From positions 14,203 through 24,346 of the forward strand of contig DCDZ01000064.1 of NCBI GenBank assembly GCA_002316675.1: a stretch of DNA of 10,144 nucleotides, written 5' to 3'. Below are positions 1 to 6,039 of the stretch, in pieces. Each line of letters begins with the position of its first letter. The first letter of the stretch is position 1. The position numbers and the translations under genes were made by a program. The notes under the pieces are model-generated. The model was not told where the DNA came from. It did no database searches and saw nothing but the letters and a program-made list of their open reading frames with translations. The DNA is from Tyzzerella sp. UBA1042 (GTDB lineage Bacteria > Bacillota > Clostridia > Lachnospirales > Anaerotignaceae).

Positions 1-1169
1 ATGGTCAGGATGTCCTTTTCCGGGCCCATATAAAAAATATGCTCAAAGCGGCTGATTTCTGTTTCCCTTGCCAAAGCAGCCAAAATTTCATCATAGGGCA
101 GTTTGATTGGCATTTTGTATTTATCCGCATCTTCCTCAGTACTGCCCCAAAAGGCTTTTCCAAAGGGGCTAAGACTATAATAGCTGGGCGGTGTGAACAG
201 CTCTGCACCAATATTATGCTCCATGATTAATAAGGAAGATAAATTATTTACCAAGTGAAAATAGCTGATTGGCGTAAAGGAAATGGGTCGTAAAAGGCCA
301 AAGAAGCTGCTCATGGGGAAGATAAACCATTTATCCAGCATAATGCCTGTAAAAAGGAAGGAGGAAATTACCGCCTTATCCTCTTCAGTGAGCTCCCCCG
401 GAGGTGCTTGCCAGATTTCTTCAATATCAATCTCCACCTGCTTGTAAAAATCAACAAAAATGCGATCGGTTTCCGTGGGTGTATATAGGCATTCCTTGAA
501 AAAAGCCGGGGTTGCAATGCCATGCTCCAACTCCATAGAAATGGAGAAGCGCTCCGCCGCAAGCTCACAAGCCGCCTCCACAGCGGCCGCTAGAATTTCT
601 CTGTTTTCCCCTGCGAAAAAGGTATCACAGAAGGGGGCACGCTGCACCTTTTTTGTGTGGATTGCGGGCATATAAGTAAAAAGCCCCAGCCGCCACGCAA
701 TGCGGGTTAAATATTCTAAATAAAAATCATTTTCGTGAGCAATTTCCTTTAAAAGAATATCCCTGTCTTCCTCTAAGAAGAATAGGGTTTCATCCATTTT
801 ACAATCGGGCACACAATAGTCCGTCAGCCTGCGCAAATCCTCCACAAAAGGGTGGGACTCCAGAGAATAGGAAAGAAGCTGAAAGCTGCACTTCTCTAAG
901 CCCTCCTGTGCAGAAGGCAAACGAAGGGTATATTGGTATTCTTTCCCAGTAGCCTGGCTTTCCAAATCCTGCCCGATGATATTGGCGGGGGTGAGCAGGG
1001 TATCCGAAGCGGCCGCAGTATAAAACCATTTGGTAAAAGCAAGGGCGGCGGCAGCCCGTAAGCCCTTTTGACAGGCGGGGTTCATATGGGCACACATAGA
1101 GGTGTAGCCGTCTAAAAACAGCCGCAGCAGTTGTTTGTGCTGAGACGGGATGGTCTGTGTATCATTCAT
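1..1169 (-). CDS. Large hypothetical protein, 5' part (runs off left edge)
   Basis: Reading the minus strand from the ATG at 1169-1167 gives 389 uninterrupted codons to the window edge, so the gene is partial at its C-terminus. The start is supported by AGGAG about 8 nt upstream (around 1177-1183) and a start reading MNDTQTIPSQHKQLLRLFLD. No stop occurs in over 1.1 kb and synonymous positions look natural, so I regard it as a real gene. I do not recognise the family. The protein has no signal peptide and looks mainly helical and cytosolic. It has scattered cysteines (residues 26, 33, 94, 119, 123, 181, 201, 227) without a clear CxxC pair. A hydrophobic, aromatic-rich stretch at about 266-312 could be a buried core rather than a membrane segment. 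It is divergent from pheB and has no visible functional link to it. A second domain may lie beyond the edge. Confident that it is a gene, no confidence on function. Confidence 0.8.
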   Translation of the reverse strand, partial: MNDTQTIPSQHKQLLRLFLDGYTSMCAHMNPACQKGLRAAAALAFTKWFYTAAASDTLLTPANIIGQDLESQATGKEYQYTLRLPSAQEGLEKCSFQLLSYSLESHPFVEDLRRLTDYCVPDCKMDETLFFLEEDRDILLKEIAHENDFYLEYLTRIAWRLGLFTYMPAIHTKKVQRAPFCDTFFAGENREILAAAVEAACELAAERFSISMELEHGIATPAFFKECLYTPTETDRIFVDFYKQVEIDIEEIWQAPPGELTEEDKAVISSFLFTGIMLDKWFIFPMSSFFGLLRPISFTPISYFHLVNNLSSLLIMEHNIGAELFTPPSYYSLSPFGKAFWGSTEEDADKYKMPIKLPYDEILAALARETEISRFEHIFYMGPEKDILT

Positions 1170-1300
1170 GAAAAAGCTCCTTTTGGGAATATGGTTTTAC
1201 AGAAGGACGGTGGGGCTGATCAAGCCTTTTTCTATTCTTACAGGCATTACCCGTCCTCTGTGGGTTTTTTATTGTGACGACTCCGTTTGGAAATGTGCGG

Positions 1301-1315
1301 ATGTTGCCGCAACAT
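1301..1315. promoter_or_regulatory. 15-bp perfect dyad, possible operator
   Basis: ATGTTGC and GCAACAT flank a single central C, giving a perfect inverted repeat. It lies in the divergent region, about 15-20 bp downstream (in the minus direction) of an extended -10-like element of the left-edge gene, which is a plausible place for a repressor to block transcription. I cannot name a regulator from the sequence. A chance palindrome is possible. Confidence 0.3.
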
Positions 1316-1329
1316 ATCCCACTGGGTTG

Positions 1330-1338
1330 ATTCTATCA
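1330..1338 (-). promoter_or_regulatory. Possible extended -10 promoter for the left-edge gene
   Basis: On the minus strand this reads TGATAGAAT, an extended -10 (TGn plus TAGAAT, one mismatch to TATAAT). No convincing -35 box lies 17 nt upstream, so support is weak. It would give an untranslated leader of about 150 nt containing the 1301-1315 dyad. Confidence 0.25.
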
Positions 1339-1405
1339 TTTTTTCTGGTTTTTAGAAGAAATTTAGAAAAAAAATAAAAAAACTTTACGAATTTCTCTTT
1401 TAGTA

Positions 1406-1434
1406 TTGTTTTTCCGTTTCACTGTAAATATAAT
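1406..1434 (+). promoter_or_regulatory. Possible distal promoter upstream of pheB
   Basis: A perfect TATAAT (1429-1434) is preceded at 17 nt by TTGTTT (1406-1411), which matches only the TTG of the -35 consensus. A transcript from here would have a 5' leader of about 235 nt before pheB. The 1435-1600 stretch between the two promoters shows no convincing gene. It contains the palindrome TGCTTAAGCA (1502-1511). Confidence 0.35.
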
Positions 1435-1599
1435 CAAGAAAGACGCTTAAAATTAATTGTAACAGAAAAAAGAACAAATTGAAATACGAAAAACAGGAAA
1501 ATGCTTAAGCAATTTGCCCCCCGATGGCGTGAGGCAGCGGTGTGTTTTTGTGCAAAGGACAGATTCGCAAAAAGTTACAGATATTTTATCATGTTATTG

Positions 1600-1628
1600 T
1601 TGAAAAGGAATATAAAATATGGTATATT
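1600..1628 (+). promoter_or_regulatory. Sigma-A-type promoter of pheB
   Basis: TTGAAA (1600-1605), a 17-nt spacer and TATATT (1623-1628) preceded by TGG form a good vegetative promoter with an extended -10. The start of transcription would be near 1635, about 43 nt before the pheB GTG. Confidence 0.6.
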
Positions 1629-1677
1629 CCTTGTATTGAAAACAAATGTTTTCGGTAAAAAAACAGGAGGAGAAAAA

Positions 1678-2121
1678 GTGAAGGAAGACAAGAATTTTTT
1701 TATTGTGGATAAAAGTGTTTTACCTGAAATATTTTTAAAGGTAATGGAAGTGAAAAATCTTTTAGAAAGCAAGAAAGAAAAGACAGTTCAGGATGCGGTG
1801 ACGAAGGTGGGAATCAGCCGCAGTGCTTTTTATAAATATCGGGATGCCGTTTATCCCCTTTATGAAAATACCAGAGGGAAAACCGTTACCATTTCTACAA
1901 ATTTAGATAATACCCCCGGCCTTTTGTCAGCGGTTTTAAATGGCATTGCCACGGAGGGCGCAAACATCCTGACAATTAACCAGACAATTCCCATAAACGG
2001 AATTGCCAATGTAACCATAACCATTGAAACCAATGCCATGCAGGGCGAGTTCAGTCACTTGATCAGCCGCATTGAAGGCTTACAGGGGGTACAATCTCTT
2101 CGCATTATCGGCAGAGAGTAA
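1678..2121 (+). CDS. pheB: ACT domain-containing protein PheB (UPF0735 family)
   Basis: A 147-residue cytosolic protein. Residues about 10-60 match the family N-terminus: VLPEIFLKVMEVKNLLES, then a helix-turn-helix-like TVQDAV..VGISRSAFYKY. Residues about 70-146 form one ACT domain (TVTISTNLDNTPGLLSAVLN and so on), the fold that binds amino acids in regulators and biosynthetic enzymes. In Bacillus the family member lies next to pheA, and its exact role is not settled; a regulatory or amino-acid-sensing role is inferred. I chose the GTG at 1678 because AGGAGG sits 7 nt upstream and the family begins right there (KEDKNFFIVDKSVLPE). The frame stays open back to an ATG at 1501, but those 59 codons do not resemble the family and overlap the promoter. 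It is followed by thrB and lysC, consistent with a role in aspartate-family or aromatic amino-acid control. Confidence 0.88.
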   Translation: MKEDKNFFIVDKSVLPEIFLKVMEVKNLLESKKEKTVQDAVTKVGISRSAFYKYRDAVYPLYENTRGKTVTISTNLDNTPGLLSAVLNGIATEGANILTINQTIPINGIANVTITIETNAMQGEFSHLISRIEGLQGVQSLRIIGRE

Positions 2122-2377
2122 ATATAGGTAAGACTTTATTGCAAGGTGAAACAGAGCTCTGCGGTTCATTGTGGGATAGGGTTTTGAAGAAACAGGTGCA
2201 TGAAATTTTGTGCCGGAGAGCACAGGCTTTCTAAAGGAAAGCAGCTCGGTGAAAGAGGTCGACTTTACAAATTCAACGGGCTCCTCTTAGAGGAGCTTTG
2301 TTTTGTCCGAATAACGTTTGATAATGATATTTTTAAAAAATATCGTTGCACTGCTGTAAGAAGTGGAGGATAGGAGC
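2122..2377 (+). other. pheB-thrB spacer, possible structured leader
   Basis: No supported gene in 256 bp. The stretch holds several potential hairpins: the self-complementary CAGAGCTCTG near 2151-2160, GTGC/GCAC around 2211-2224, and GCTTTC/GAAAGC around 2227-2243. It ends in a clear intrinsic terminator (2280-2304) about 75 nt before the thrB start. I searched by eye for T-box (GGGTGG..ACCGCG), lysine and SAM riboswitch core motifs and did not find them. It may be an attenuating leader of thrB-lysC or only the 3' end of the pheB transcript. Confidence 0.4.
2280..2304 (+). terminator. Intrinsic terminator or attenuator before thrB
   Basis: GCTCCTC (2280-2286) and GAGGAGC (2290-2296) form a perfect 7-bp stem closed by a TTA loop and followed by TTTGTTTT. 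It lies between pheB and thrB on the same strand, so it either ends the pheB transcript or controls read-through into thrB-lysC. No good promoter is visible between it and thrB, which favours read-through control. Confidence 0.65.
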
Positions 2378-3280
2378 ATGATACATATTAGGATTCCGGC
2401 AACATCGGCAAATATGGGCCCGGGCTTTGATACAATTGGTGTTGCTTTGGAATTATATAACCACCTTTGGGTGGAGGAAATACCCGAAGGCTTGCGGATC
2501 GAAGTGAAGCGGAAGCAGGAAATTGAAATCCCCTTGGATGAAAGCAATTTAATTTACCAAACCATGCAGTATTTTTATGAAAAAATGGGCCTGCCCATGC
2601 CCGGCGTGCATTTGATTCAAGAGGATTATATTCCTATGGTCAGAGGGCTGGGGAGCAGTGCCGCTTGTATTGTGGGCGGGCTGATTGCTGCCAACGAACT
2701 GGCAGGCAGACCTTGTGATAAAGAAGCCTTGGCACAAATGGCGGCAATGCTTGAGGGGCATCCGGACAACTCTAATCCGGCCATTTTTGGCAGTATGGTT
2801 GTAGGTGCGCAAAACAAGGAAAACATGATGCACGTGCGTCTGGATTTGCCTGAGGATTTGGTGTTTGCCACTATGGTACCCGCTTTTCCTGTTTCTACGG
2901 CAAAGGCCAGGGCGGTTTTGCCCGAGGGATATTCTCGGGAGGAAGTGGTTTTTAATGTATCAAGGGGCGCTTTATTGGTAGCCTCCATTATGAGCGGTAA
3001 GCTTGAAAACCTGTCCATGGCCATGGAGGATAAAATCCATCAGCCATACAGAAGCCGGTTGATTCCCAATATGTATCAAATTTTTGAAAAAGCAAAAGCA
3101 TACGGTGCATTGGCCGCTTATTTGAGCGGAGCCGGCTCTACGCTGATGGCCATGGTAAAAAGGGAGCATTTAGGGGTGTTTCAAAAAAAAATGTCTGCCT
3201 ACTTGCAAACCCTCCCCGATCATTGGCAGTTAACGCTTTTCAAGGCGGATGTTGCGGGGGCTAGGGTTGAGACAGAATAA
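2378..3280 (+). CDS. thrB: Homoserine kinase
   Basis: ATP-dependent phosphorylation of L-homoserine to O-phosphohomoserine, the committed step to threonine; cytosolic GHMP-family kinase. The 300 residues are the usual length. Visible motifs in order are the N-terminal IRIPATSANMGPGFDTIG (residues 4-21), the ATP-binding GHMP loop VRGLGSSAA (88-96), EGHPDN (126-131) and the C-terminal motif SGAGST (250-255). I chose the ATG at 2378 because GGAGGA lies 7 nt upstream and the protein then begins MIHIRIPATSAN, the family's normal start. A GTG at 2363 in the same frame would add five residues and overlap that ribosome binding site. lysC follows after 15 bp, so the two are almost surely co-transcribed. 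The homoserine dehydrogenase that supplies its substrate is not in this window. Confidence 0.95.
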   Translation: MIHIRIPATSANMGPGFDTIGVALELYNHLWVEEIPEGLRIEVKRKQEIEIPLDESNLIYQTMQYFYEKMGLPMPGVHLIQEDYIPMVRGLGSSAACIVGGLIAANELAGRPCDKEALAQMAAMLEGHPDNSNPAIFGSMVVGAQNKENMMHVRLDLPEDLVFATMVPAFPVSTAKARAVLPEGYSREEVVFNVSRGALLVASIMSGKLENLSMAMEDKIHQPYRSRLIPNMYQIFEKAKAYGALAAYLSGAGSTLMAMVKREHLGVFQKKMSAYLQTLPDHWQLTLFKADVAGARVETE

Positions 3281-3295
3281 CAGGAGGAAAGAACG

Positions 3296-4522
3296 ATGTT
3301 AATTGTGCAAAAATACGGCGGCAGCTCTGTTGCCAATGAGGAGAGAGTTTTTAATGTTGCCAGAAAAATTATGAAGGCGAAGGAAGACGGCAACGACATT
3401 GTTGTGGTTTTGTCCGCCCAAGGAAAAACAACGGACGGGCTGATTGCCAAAGCCAAGGAAATGAATCCCAAGGCAAGCAGAAGAGAAAAGGATATGCTTT
3501 TGGTGACGGGAGAGCAGCAGTCGGTGGCGTTAATGGCAATGGCCATCAATGCTTTGGGAGGAAGAGCGATTTCCTTAAATGGTGTGCAGGCCGGCATTGA
3601 AACAACCAATACTTACAGCAACGCAAAAATCCGTAAAATTCAAACAGAACGTATTGAAAACGAACTGGAAAGAGGAAACATTGTTCTTGTGACGGGATTT
3701 CAAGGGATGAACGCCCAAGGAGATATGACAACGCTGGGACGAGGAGGGTCTGATACCTCTGCGGTTGCCTTGGCGGCAGCACTCCATGCGGATGTTTGTG
3801 AAATTTATACGGATGTGGATGGCGTATACACCGCAGATCCCCGCATCGTGAAGGATGCACAGAAGTTGGATGAAATCAGCTATGACGAAATGCTGGAATT
3901 GGCATCCTTGGGAGCCAAGGTGCTGCATTGCCGTTCCGTTGAGGTAGCGAAAAAATATAATGTAAAGCTGTCGGTGCTTTCCAGTATGGTAGAGGGAACA
4001 GGGACAGAAGTGAAGGAGGAAGGTAAAATGGAACGAATGCTCATTAGCGGTGTGGCAGCAGATAAAAATGTATCTCGTATTTCTATCCTTGGTATTAAGG
4101 ATGAGCCGGGGAAGGCTTTTGAAGTTTTTTCTTTGATGGCGAGGGAAAAGGTAAGCGTGGATATTATTCTGCAATCTAACGGACATGACGGAAGGCAGGA
4201 TATTTCCTTTACGATTGCCAAAGACGACTTGGATATTGCATTGAAAGCACTGGAGGATAATCAAGAAAGATTGACAGCGAAAACAATTCAGCATGATGAT
4301 AGCGTTGCAAAACTGTCCATCGTTGGTGCAGGTATGGCTACCAATCCCGGTGTAGCTGCCATGTTTTTTGAAGCAATGTTTGATGCCGGGGTAAATATTG
4401 AGATGATCTCTACCTCTGAAATAAAAATTACGGTTTTGATTCCGGAGAAGGACATTGAAACGGCTATGGTAGCGGTGCATGATAAGTTTAAAAATGCTTC
4501 TGTTAATATGAGAAAAAATTAA
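3296..4522 (+). CDS. lysC: Aspartate kinase, alpha subunit with two ACT domains
   Basis: Phosphorylates L-aspartate to 4-phospho-L-aspartate, the first step to lysine, threonine, methionine and diaminopimelate; cytosolic. The 408 residues equal the usual length of lysine-type aspartokinase II. The kinase domain spans about 2-232, with KYGGSS (6-11), TTLGRGGSDTS (145-155) and YTDVDGVYTADPR (171-183). Two ACT domains follow at about 260-335 and 342-405 and would bind inhibitory amino acids; which amino acid (lysine, threonine or both) cannot be read by eye. The ATG at 3296 has AGGAGG about 9 nt upstream. The gene is 15 bp from thrB and closes the group, with terminators directly behind. An internal start at codon 245 probably yields a separate beta subunit (see next entry). 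Confidence 0.95.
   Translation: MLIVQKYGGSSVANEERVFNVARKIMKAKEDGNDIVVVLSAQGKTTDGLIAKAKEMNPKASRREKDMLLVTGEQQSVALMAMAINALGGRAISLNGVQAGIETTNTYSNAKIRKIQTERIENELERGNIVLVTGFQGMNAQGDMTTLGRGGSDTSAVALAAALHADVCEIYTDVDGVYTADPRIVKDAQKLDEISYDEMLELASLGAKVLHCRSVEVAKKYNVKLSVLSSMVEGTGTEVKEEGKMERMLISGVAADKNVSRISILGIKDEPGKAFEVFSLMAREKVSVDIILQSNGHDGRQDISFTIAKDDLDIALKALEDNQERLTAKTIQHDDSVAKLSIVGAGMATNPGVAAMFFEAMFDAGVNIEMISTSEIKITVLIPEKDIETAMVAVHDKFKNASVNMRKN
4028..4522 (+). CDS. lysC: Probable internal in-frame start: aspartokinase beta subunit
   Basis: Within lysC, AAGGAGGAAGG (4013-4023) is followed by an in-frame ATG at 4028, which is Met245 of the full protein. The product would be 164 residues starting MERMLISGVAADKNVSRISI and consisting of just the two ACT domains. 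In Bacillus subtilis aspartokinase II the same arrangement is known: a 408-residue alpha subunit and a beta subunit begun at an internal start near residue 246, which bind together and carry feedback control. The Shine-Dalgarno sits exactly in the linker between kinase and ACT domains. The sequence and position are seen; use of the start is inferred from the Bacillus precedent. Confidence 0.65.
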   Translation: MERMLISGVAADKNVSRISILGIKDEPGKAFEVFSLMAREKVSVDIILQSNGHDGRQDISFTIAKDDLDIALKALEDNQERLTAKTIQHDDSVAKLSIVGAGMATNPGVAAMFFEAMFDAGVNIEMISTSEIKITVLIPEKDIETAMVAVHDKFKNASVNMRKN

Positions 4523-4527
4523 TTTGT

Positions 4528-4562
4528 AAAGGCGTCCTCAAATTCTGGGGATGCCTTTTTGG
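4528..4562 (+). terminator. Intrinsic terminator of thrB-lysC
   Basis: AAAGGCGTCC (4528-4537) pairs with GGATGCCTTT (4549-4558), ten pairs with one G-U, and runs into a T tract. It begins 5 nt after the lysC stop codon. Confidence 0.88.
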
Positions 4563-4601
4563 TGGGTGTAATAAAAACTGCTGAAATGAAACAGGGACGG
4601 C

Positions 4602-4629
4602 AAAAACCACCGGTGTTCCGGTGGTTTTT
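4602..4629. terminator. Bidirectional terminator between lysC and cotJC
   Basis: A perfect 12-bp hairpin: AAAAACCACCGG and CCGGTGGTTTTT around a TGTT loop. Because A and T tracts flank the G-C core it works in both directions, backing up the lysC terminator and ending the cotJ transcript that arrives from the right. A second weaker stem (TTTGGC 4627-4632 with GCCAAA 4642-4647) shares its right edge and cannot form at the same time. Confidence 0.82.
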
Positions 4630-4679
4630 GGCATCATAAAAGCCAAAGATATCATTTTTTTACTTGCTTCTTCTAAGGA

Positions 4680-5279
4680 TTAGTCATTACAGTCATATTT
4701 GTTCATAAAGAAATAATGCTGCTGATTTAAATAGTCCCGGGCGATGTCAAGGGCCTCGCCAAAACGCTGGAAGTGCACAACCTCTCTTTCCCGCAGAAAA
4801 CGTAAGGGTGCAAGGACATCGGGGTCATCTGTCAAATCAATCAAGTATTCATAGGTAGTTCTGGCTTTTTGCTCGGCAGCCAAATCTTCATATAAATCCG
4901 TAATGGGGTCCCCTTTGGATTGGAAGGCTGCGGCGCTAAAAGGCACGCCGGCGGCGGATACGGGGTAAACCCCTAAGCCGTGGTTAACATAGTAGGCATC
5001 TAAGCCGGAATTGATAATATCATCCTTGGTTAAACCCTGTGTTAATTGGTGGAAAATGGTTGCCATCATTTCTGAATGAGCAAATTCCTCGGTGGCAATA
5101 TCGTTTAAGGTTGCCTTTGCTTCGGGGGTAACCATTGTGAATTTTTGGCTTAAATATCGCAGGGAAGCCCCTAACTCGCCGTCAGGACCCCCATATTGCT
5201 CCAGCATAATTTTTGCCAACCGTGCATCGGGTTTTTTAATGGAAATGGGGAATTCCAATTTTTTTTCATAAATCCACAT
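4680..5279 (-). CDS. cotJC: Spore coat protein CotJC, manganese-catalase family
   Basis: A 199-residue ferritin-like four-helix protein of the manganese catalase family, located in the inner spore coat in Bacillus and thought to break down hydrogen peroxide or serve as a coat component. All five expected metal ligands can be placed by motif: Glu35 (DGELGAS), Glu65 and His68 (EEFAHSEM), Glu136 (LAAEQKAR) and His169 (REREVVHFQRF), so a di-manganese centre is likely intact. The start follows an AAGGAG about 10 nt upstream, and the start codon directly abuts the cotJB stop codon, pointing to translational coupling. It is the last gene of cotJABC. It is shorter than free-standing manganese catalases, as CotJC proteins are. 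The N-terminal start MWIYEKKLEFPI is typical for the family. Confidence 0.93.
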   Translation of the reverse strand: MWIYEKKLEFPISIKKPDARLAKIMLEQYGGPDGELGASLRYLSQKFTMVTPEAKATLNDIATEEFAHSEMMATIFHQLTQGLTKDDIINSGLDAYYVNHGLGVYPVSAAGVPFSAAAFQSKGDPITDLYEDLAAEQKARTTYEYLIDLTDDPDVLAPLRFLREREVVHFQRFGEALDIARDYLNQQHYFFMNKYDCND

Positions 5280-5564
5280 TTAGATACACTCCTTTCCGGC
5301 GAAAGAAACATTTGCGTCTTTTTGCCAAGGCCAAGGGGTATCCATCCATTGCCATTGCTCTGTGTTGGTTGCATAACTGCGGAAGGAGCAAAGAGGGCCG
5401 TATTTTTCTTCATATTTCAGACGTAGGGCGTCAGCGGCCGTAATCACTTGATTATAGGTATCAATTGCTTCGTTATTATCCGGATGTGTATTCAAAAAAA
5501 GACCTAGGTCAAGAGAGATGAAATCCAGTTCCATTAACTTTGTCATCATATCATTTTGCGTCAT
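5280..5564 (-). CDS. cotJB: Spore coat protein CotJB
   Basis: A small 94-residue coat protein with no known enzymatic activity; in Bacillus the CotJ proteins assemble into the spore coat together. The family pattern is visible: an N-terminal helix MTKLMELDFISLDLGLFLNT followed by HPDN.EAI, and a C-terminal region rich in tryptophan (WQWMDTPWPWQ). Its Shine-Dalgarno AAGGAGG lies inside the last codons of cotJA, and it abuts cotJC, so the three genes are one translationally coupled unit. No signal peptide or membrane segment. Confidence 0.9.
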   Translation of the reverse strand: MTQNDMMTKLMELDFISLDLGLFLNTHPDNNEAIDTYNQVITAADALRLKYEEKYGPLCSFRSYATNTEQWQWMDTPWPWQKDANVSFAGKECI

Positions 5565-5567
5565 TTC

Positions 5568-5819
5568 CTAAACCTCCTTTGCAAATCGATATAGTTGCCA
5601 ACCTGAGCAATAAGGTACAATCAAATCATAAAAAGCTGTTCCGCACACAAGGCTTTGTGTTTGCTCCATTGGAGCCATATAAGGCTGAAAGGGGACGTAG
5701 GCCTGTGCCAAGTCCATGGACTCTTCGCTGGGCGTATCATAACCTGAGACCACACCTTTGCGGGTCTGCGTATCAGAGAAACAGCTGTTGGAAACGAAAT
5801 TTTTAGACATTTCCTTCAT
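5568..5819 (-). CDS. cotJA: Spore coat-associated protein CotJA
   Basis: An 83-residue protein, first gene of cotJABC. The family core LAQAYVPFQPY..PMEQTQSLVCGTAFYDLIVPY lies at about residues 37-71; the N-terminal third is low in conserved features. CotJA is needed in Bacillus for CotJC to join the spore coat. The ATG at 5819 has AAGGAGG 8 nt upstream. A second in-frame ATG three codons later is less well placed. The operon is expected to be switched on in the mother cell during sporulation (sigma-E dependent in Bacillus); a clean sigma-E promoter is not obvious here. Only 3 nt separate its stop from the cotJB start. Confidence 0.9.
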   Translation of the reverse strand: MKEMSKNFVSNSCFSDTQTRKGVVSGYDTPSEESMDLAQAYVPFQPYMAPMEQTQSLVCGTAFYDLIVPYCSGWQLYRFAKEV

Positions 5820-5845
5820 AATAAAAGCCTCCTTTTGATTTTACA

Positions 5846-5878
5846 ATATCATGATATGGAGGAAGAATGATATAGTGC
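5846..5878 (-). promoter_or_regulatory. Upstream region of cotJ: 12-bp palindrome and weak sigma-E-like boxes
   Basis: ATATCATGATAT (5846-5857) is a perfect palindrome 27 bp upstream of the cotJA start. On the minus strand CATATCAT (5851-5858) resembles a sigma-E -10 (6 of 8), with an ATAT-containing -35-like stretch around 5869-5878, but the spacing (10-12 nt) is shorter than usual. Treat the sigma-E reading as tentative. Confidence 0.25.
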
Positions 5879-5959
5879 AAGGACTAATCAGAGGAAGCTG
5901 ATTTATAAAAGAACGGATTGAGAGAGTATCCCGAAAAGGTATGGGGTCTACATATGAAC

Positions 5960-6000
5960 GCAAAAACAGACAAGCGGTGGAGTTCTTGTCTGTTTTTTGC
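5960..6000. terminator. Terminator of bioY (bidirectional hairpin)
   Basis: AAAAACAGACAAG (5962-5974) pairs with CTTGTCTGTTTTT (5985-5997), a perfect 13-bp stem with a 10-nt loop, and T tracts are available on either strand. It lies about 40 nt past the bioY stop codon and separates bioY from the cotJ operon, which has the same orientation. Confidence 0.8.
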
Positions 6001-6039
6001 CTCCTTTAATAAGGGTAGATTGTGTGCGGCAACATCTGT

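Noticed and set aside
1150..1377. 75-codon plus-strand reading frame opposite the start of the left-edge gene
   Set aside because: It overlaps another gene's start and control region, lacks a ribosome binding site and has no coding character.
1501..1677. In-frame 59-codon upstream extension of pheB from an ATG at 1501
   Set aside because: It overlaps the pheB promoter, does not resemble the family N-terminus, and the GTG at 1678 has an ideal ribosome binding site.
2122..2304. T-box, lysine or SAM riboswitch before thrB
   Set aside because: None of the conserved core motifs is present; only a terminator and generic hairpins are seen.
2200..2373. 57-codon frame in the pheB-thrB spacer
   Set aside because: It runs through the terminator hairpin and the thrB ribosome binding site, has only a weak start signal, and contains no run of threonine, isoleucine or lysine codons as a leader peptide would.
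3575..4480. 301-codon minus-strand frame inside lysC
   Set aside because: Shadow of a strongly supported aspartokinase gene; rich in His, Cys and Phe with no ribosome binding site.
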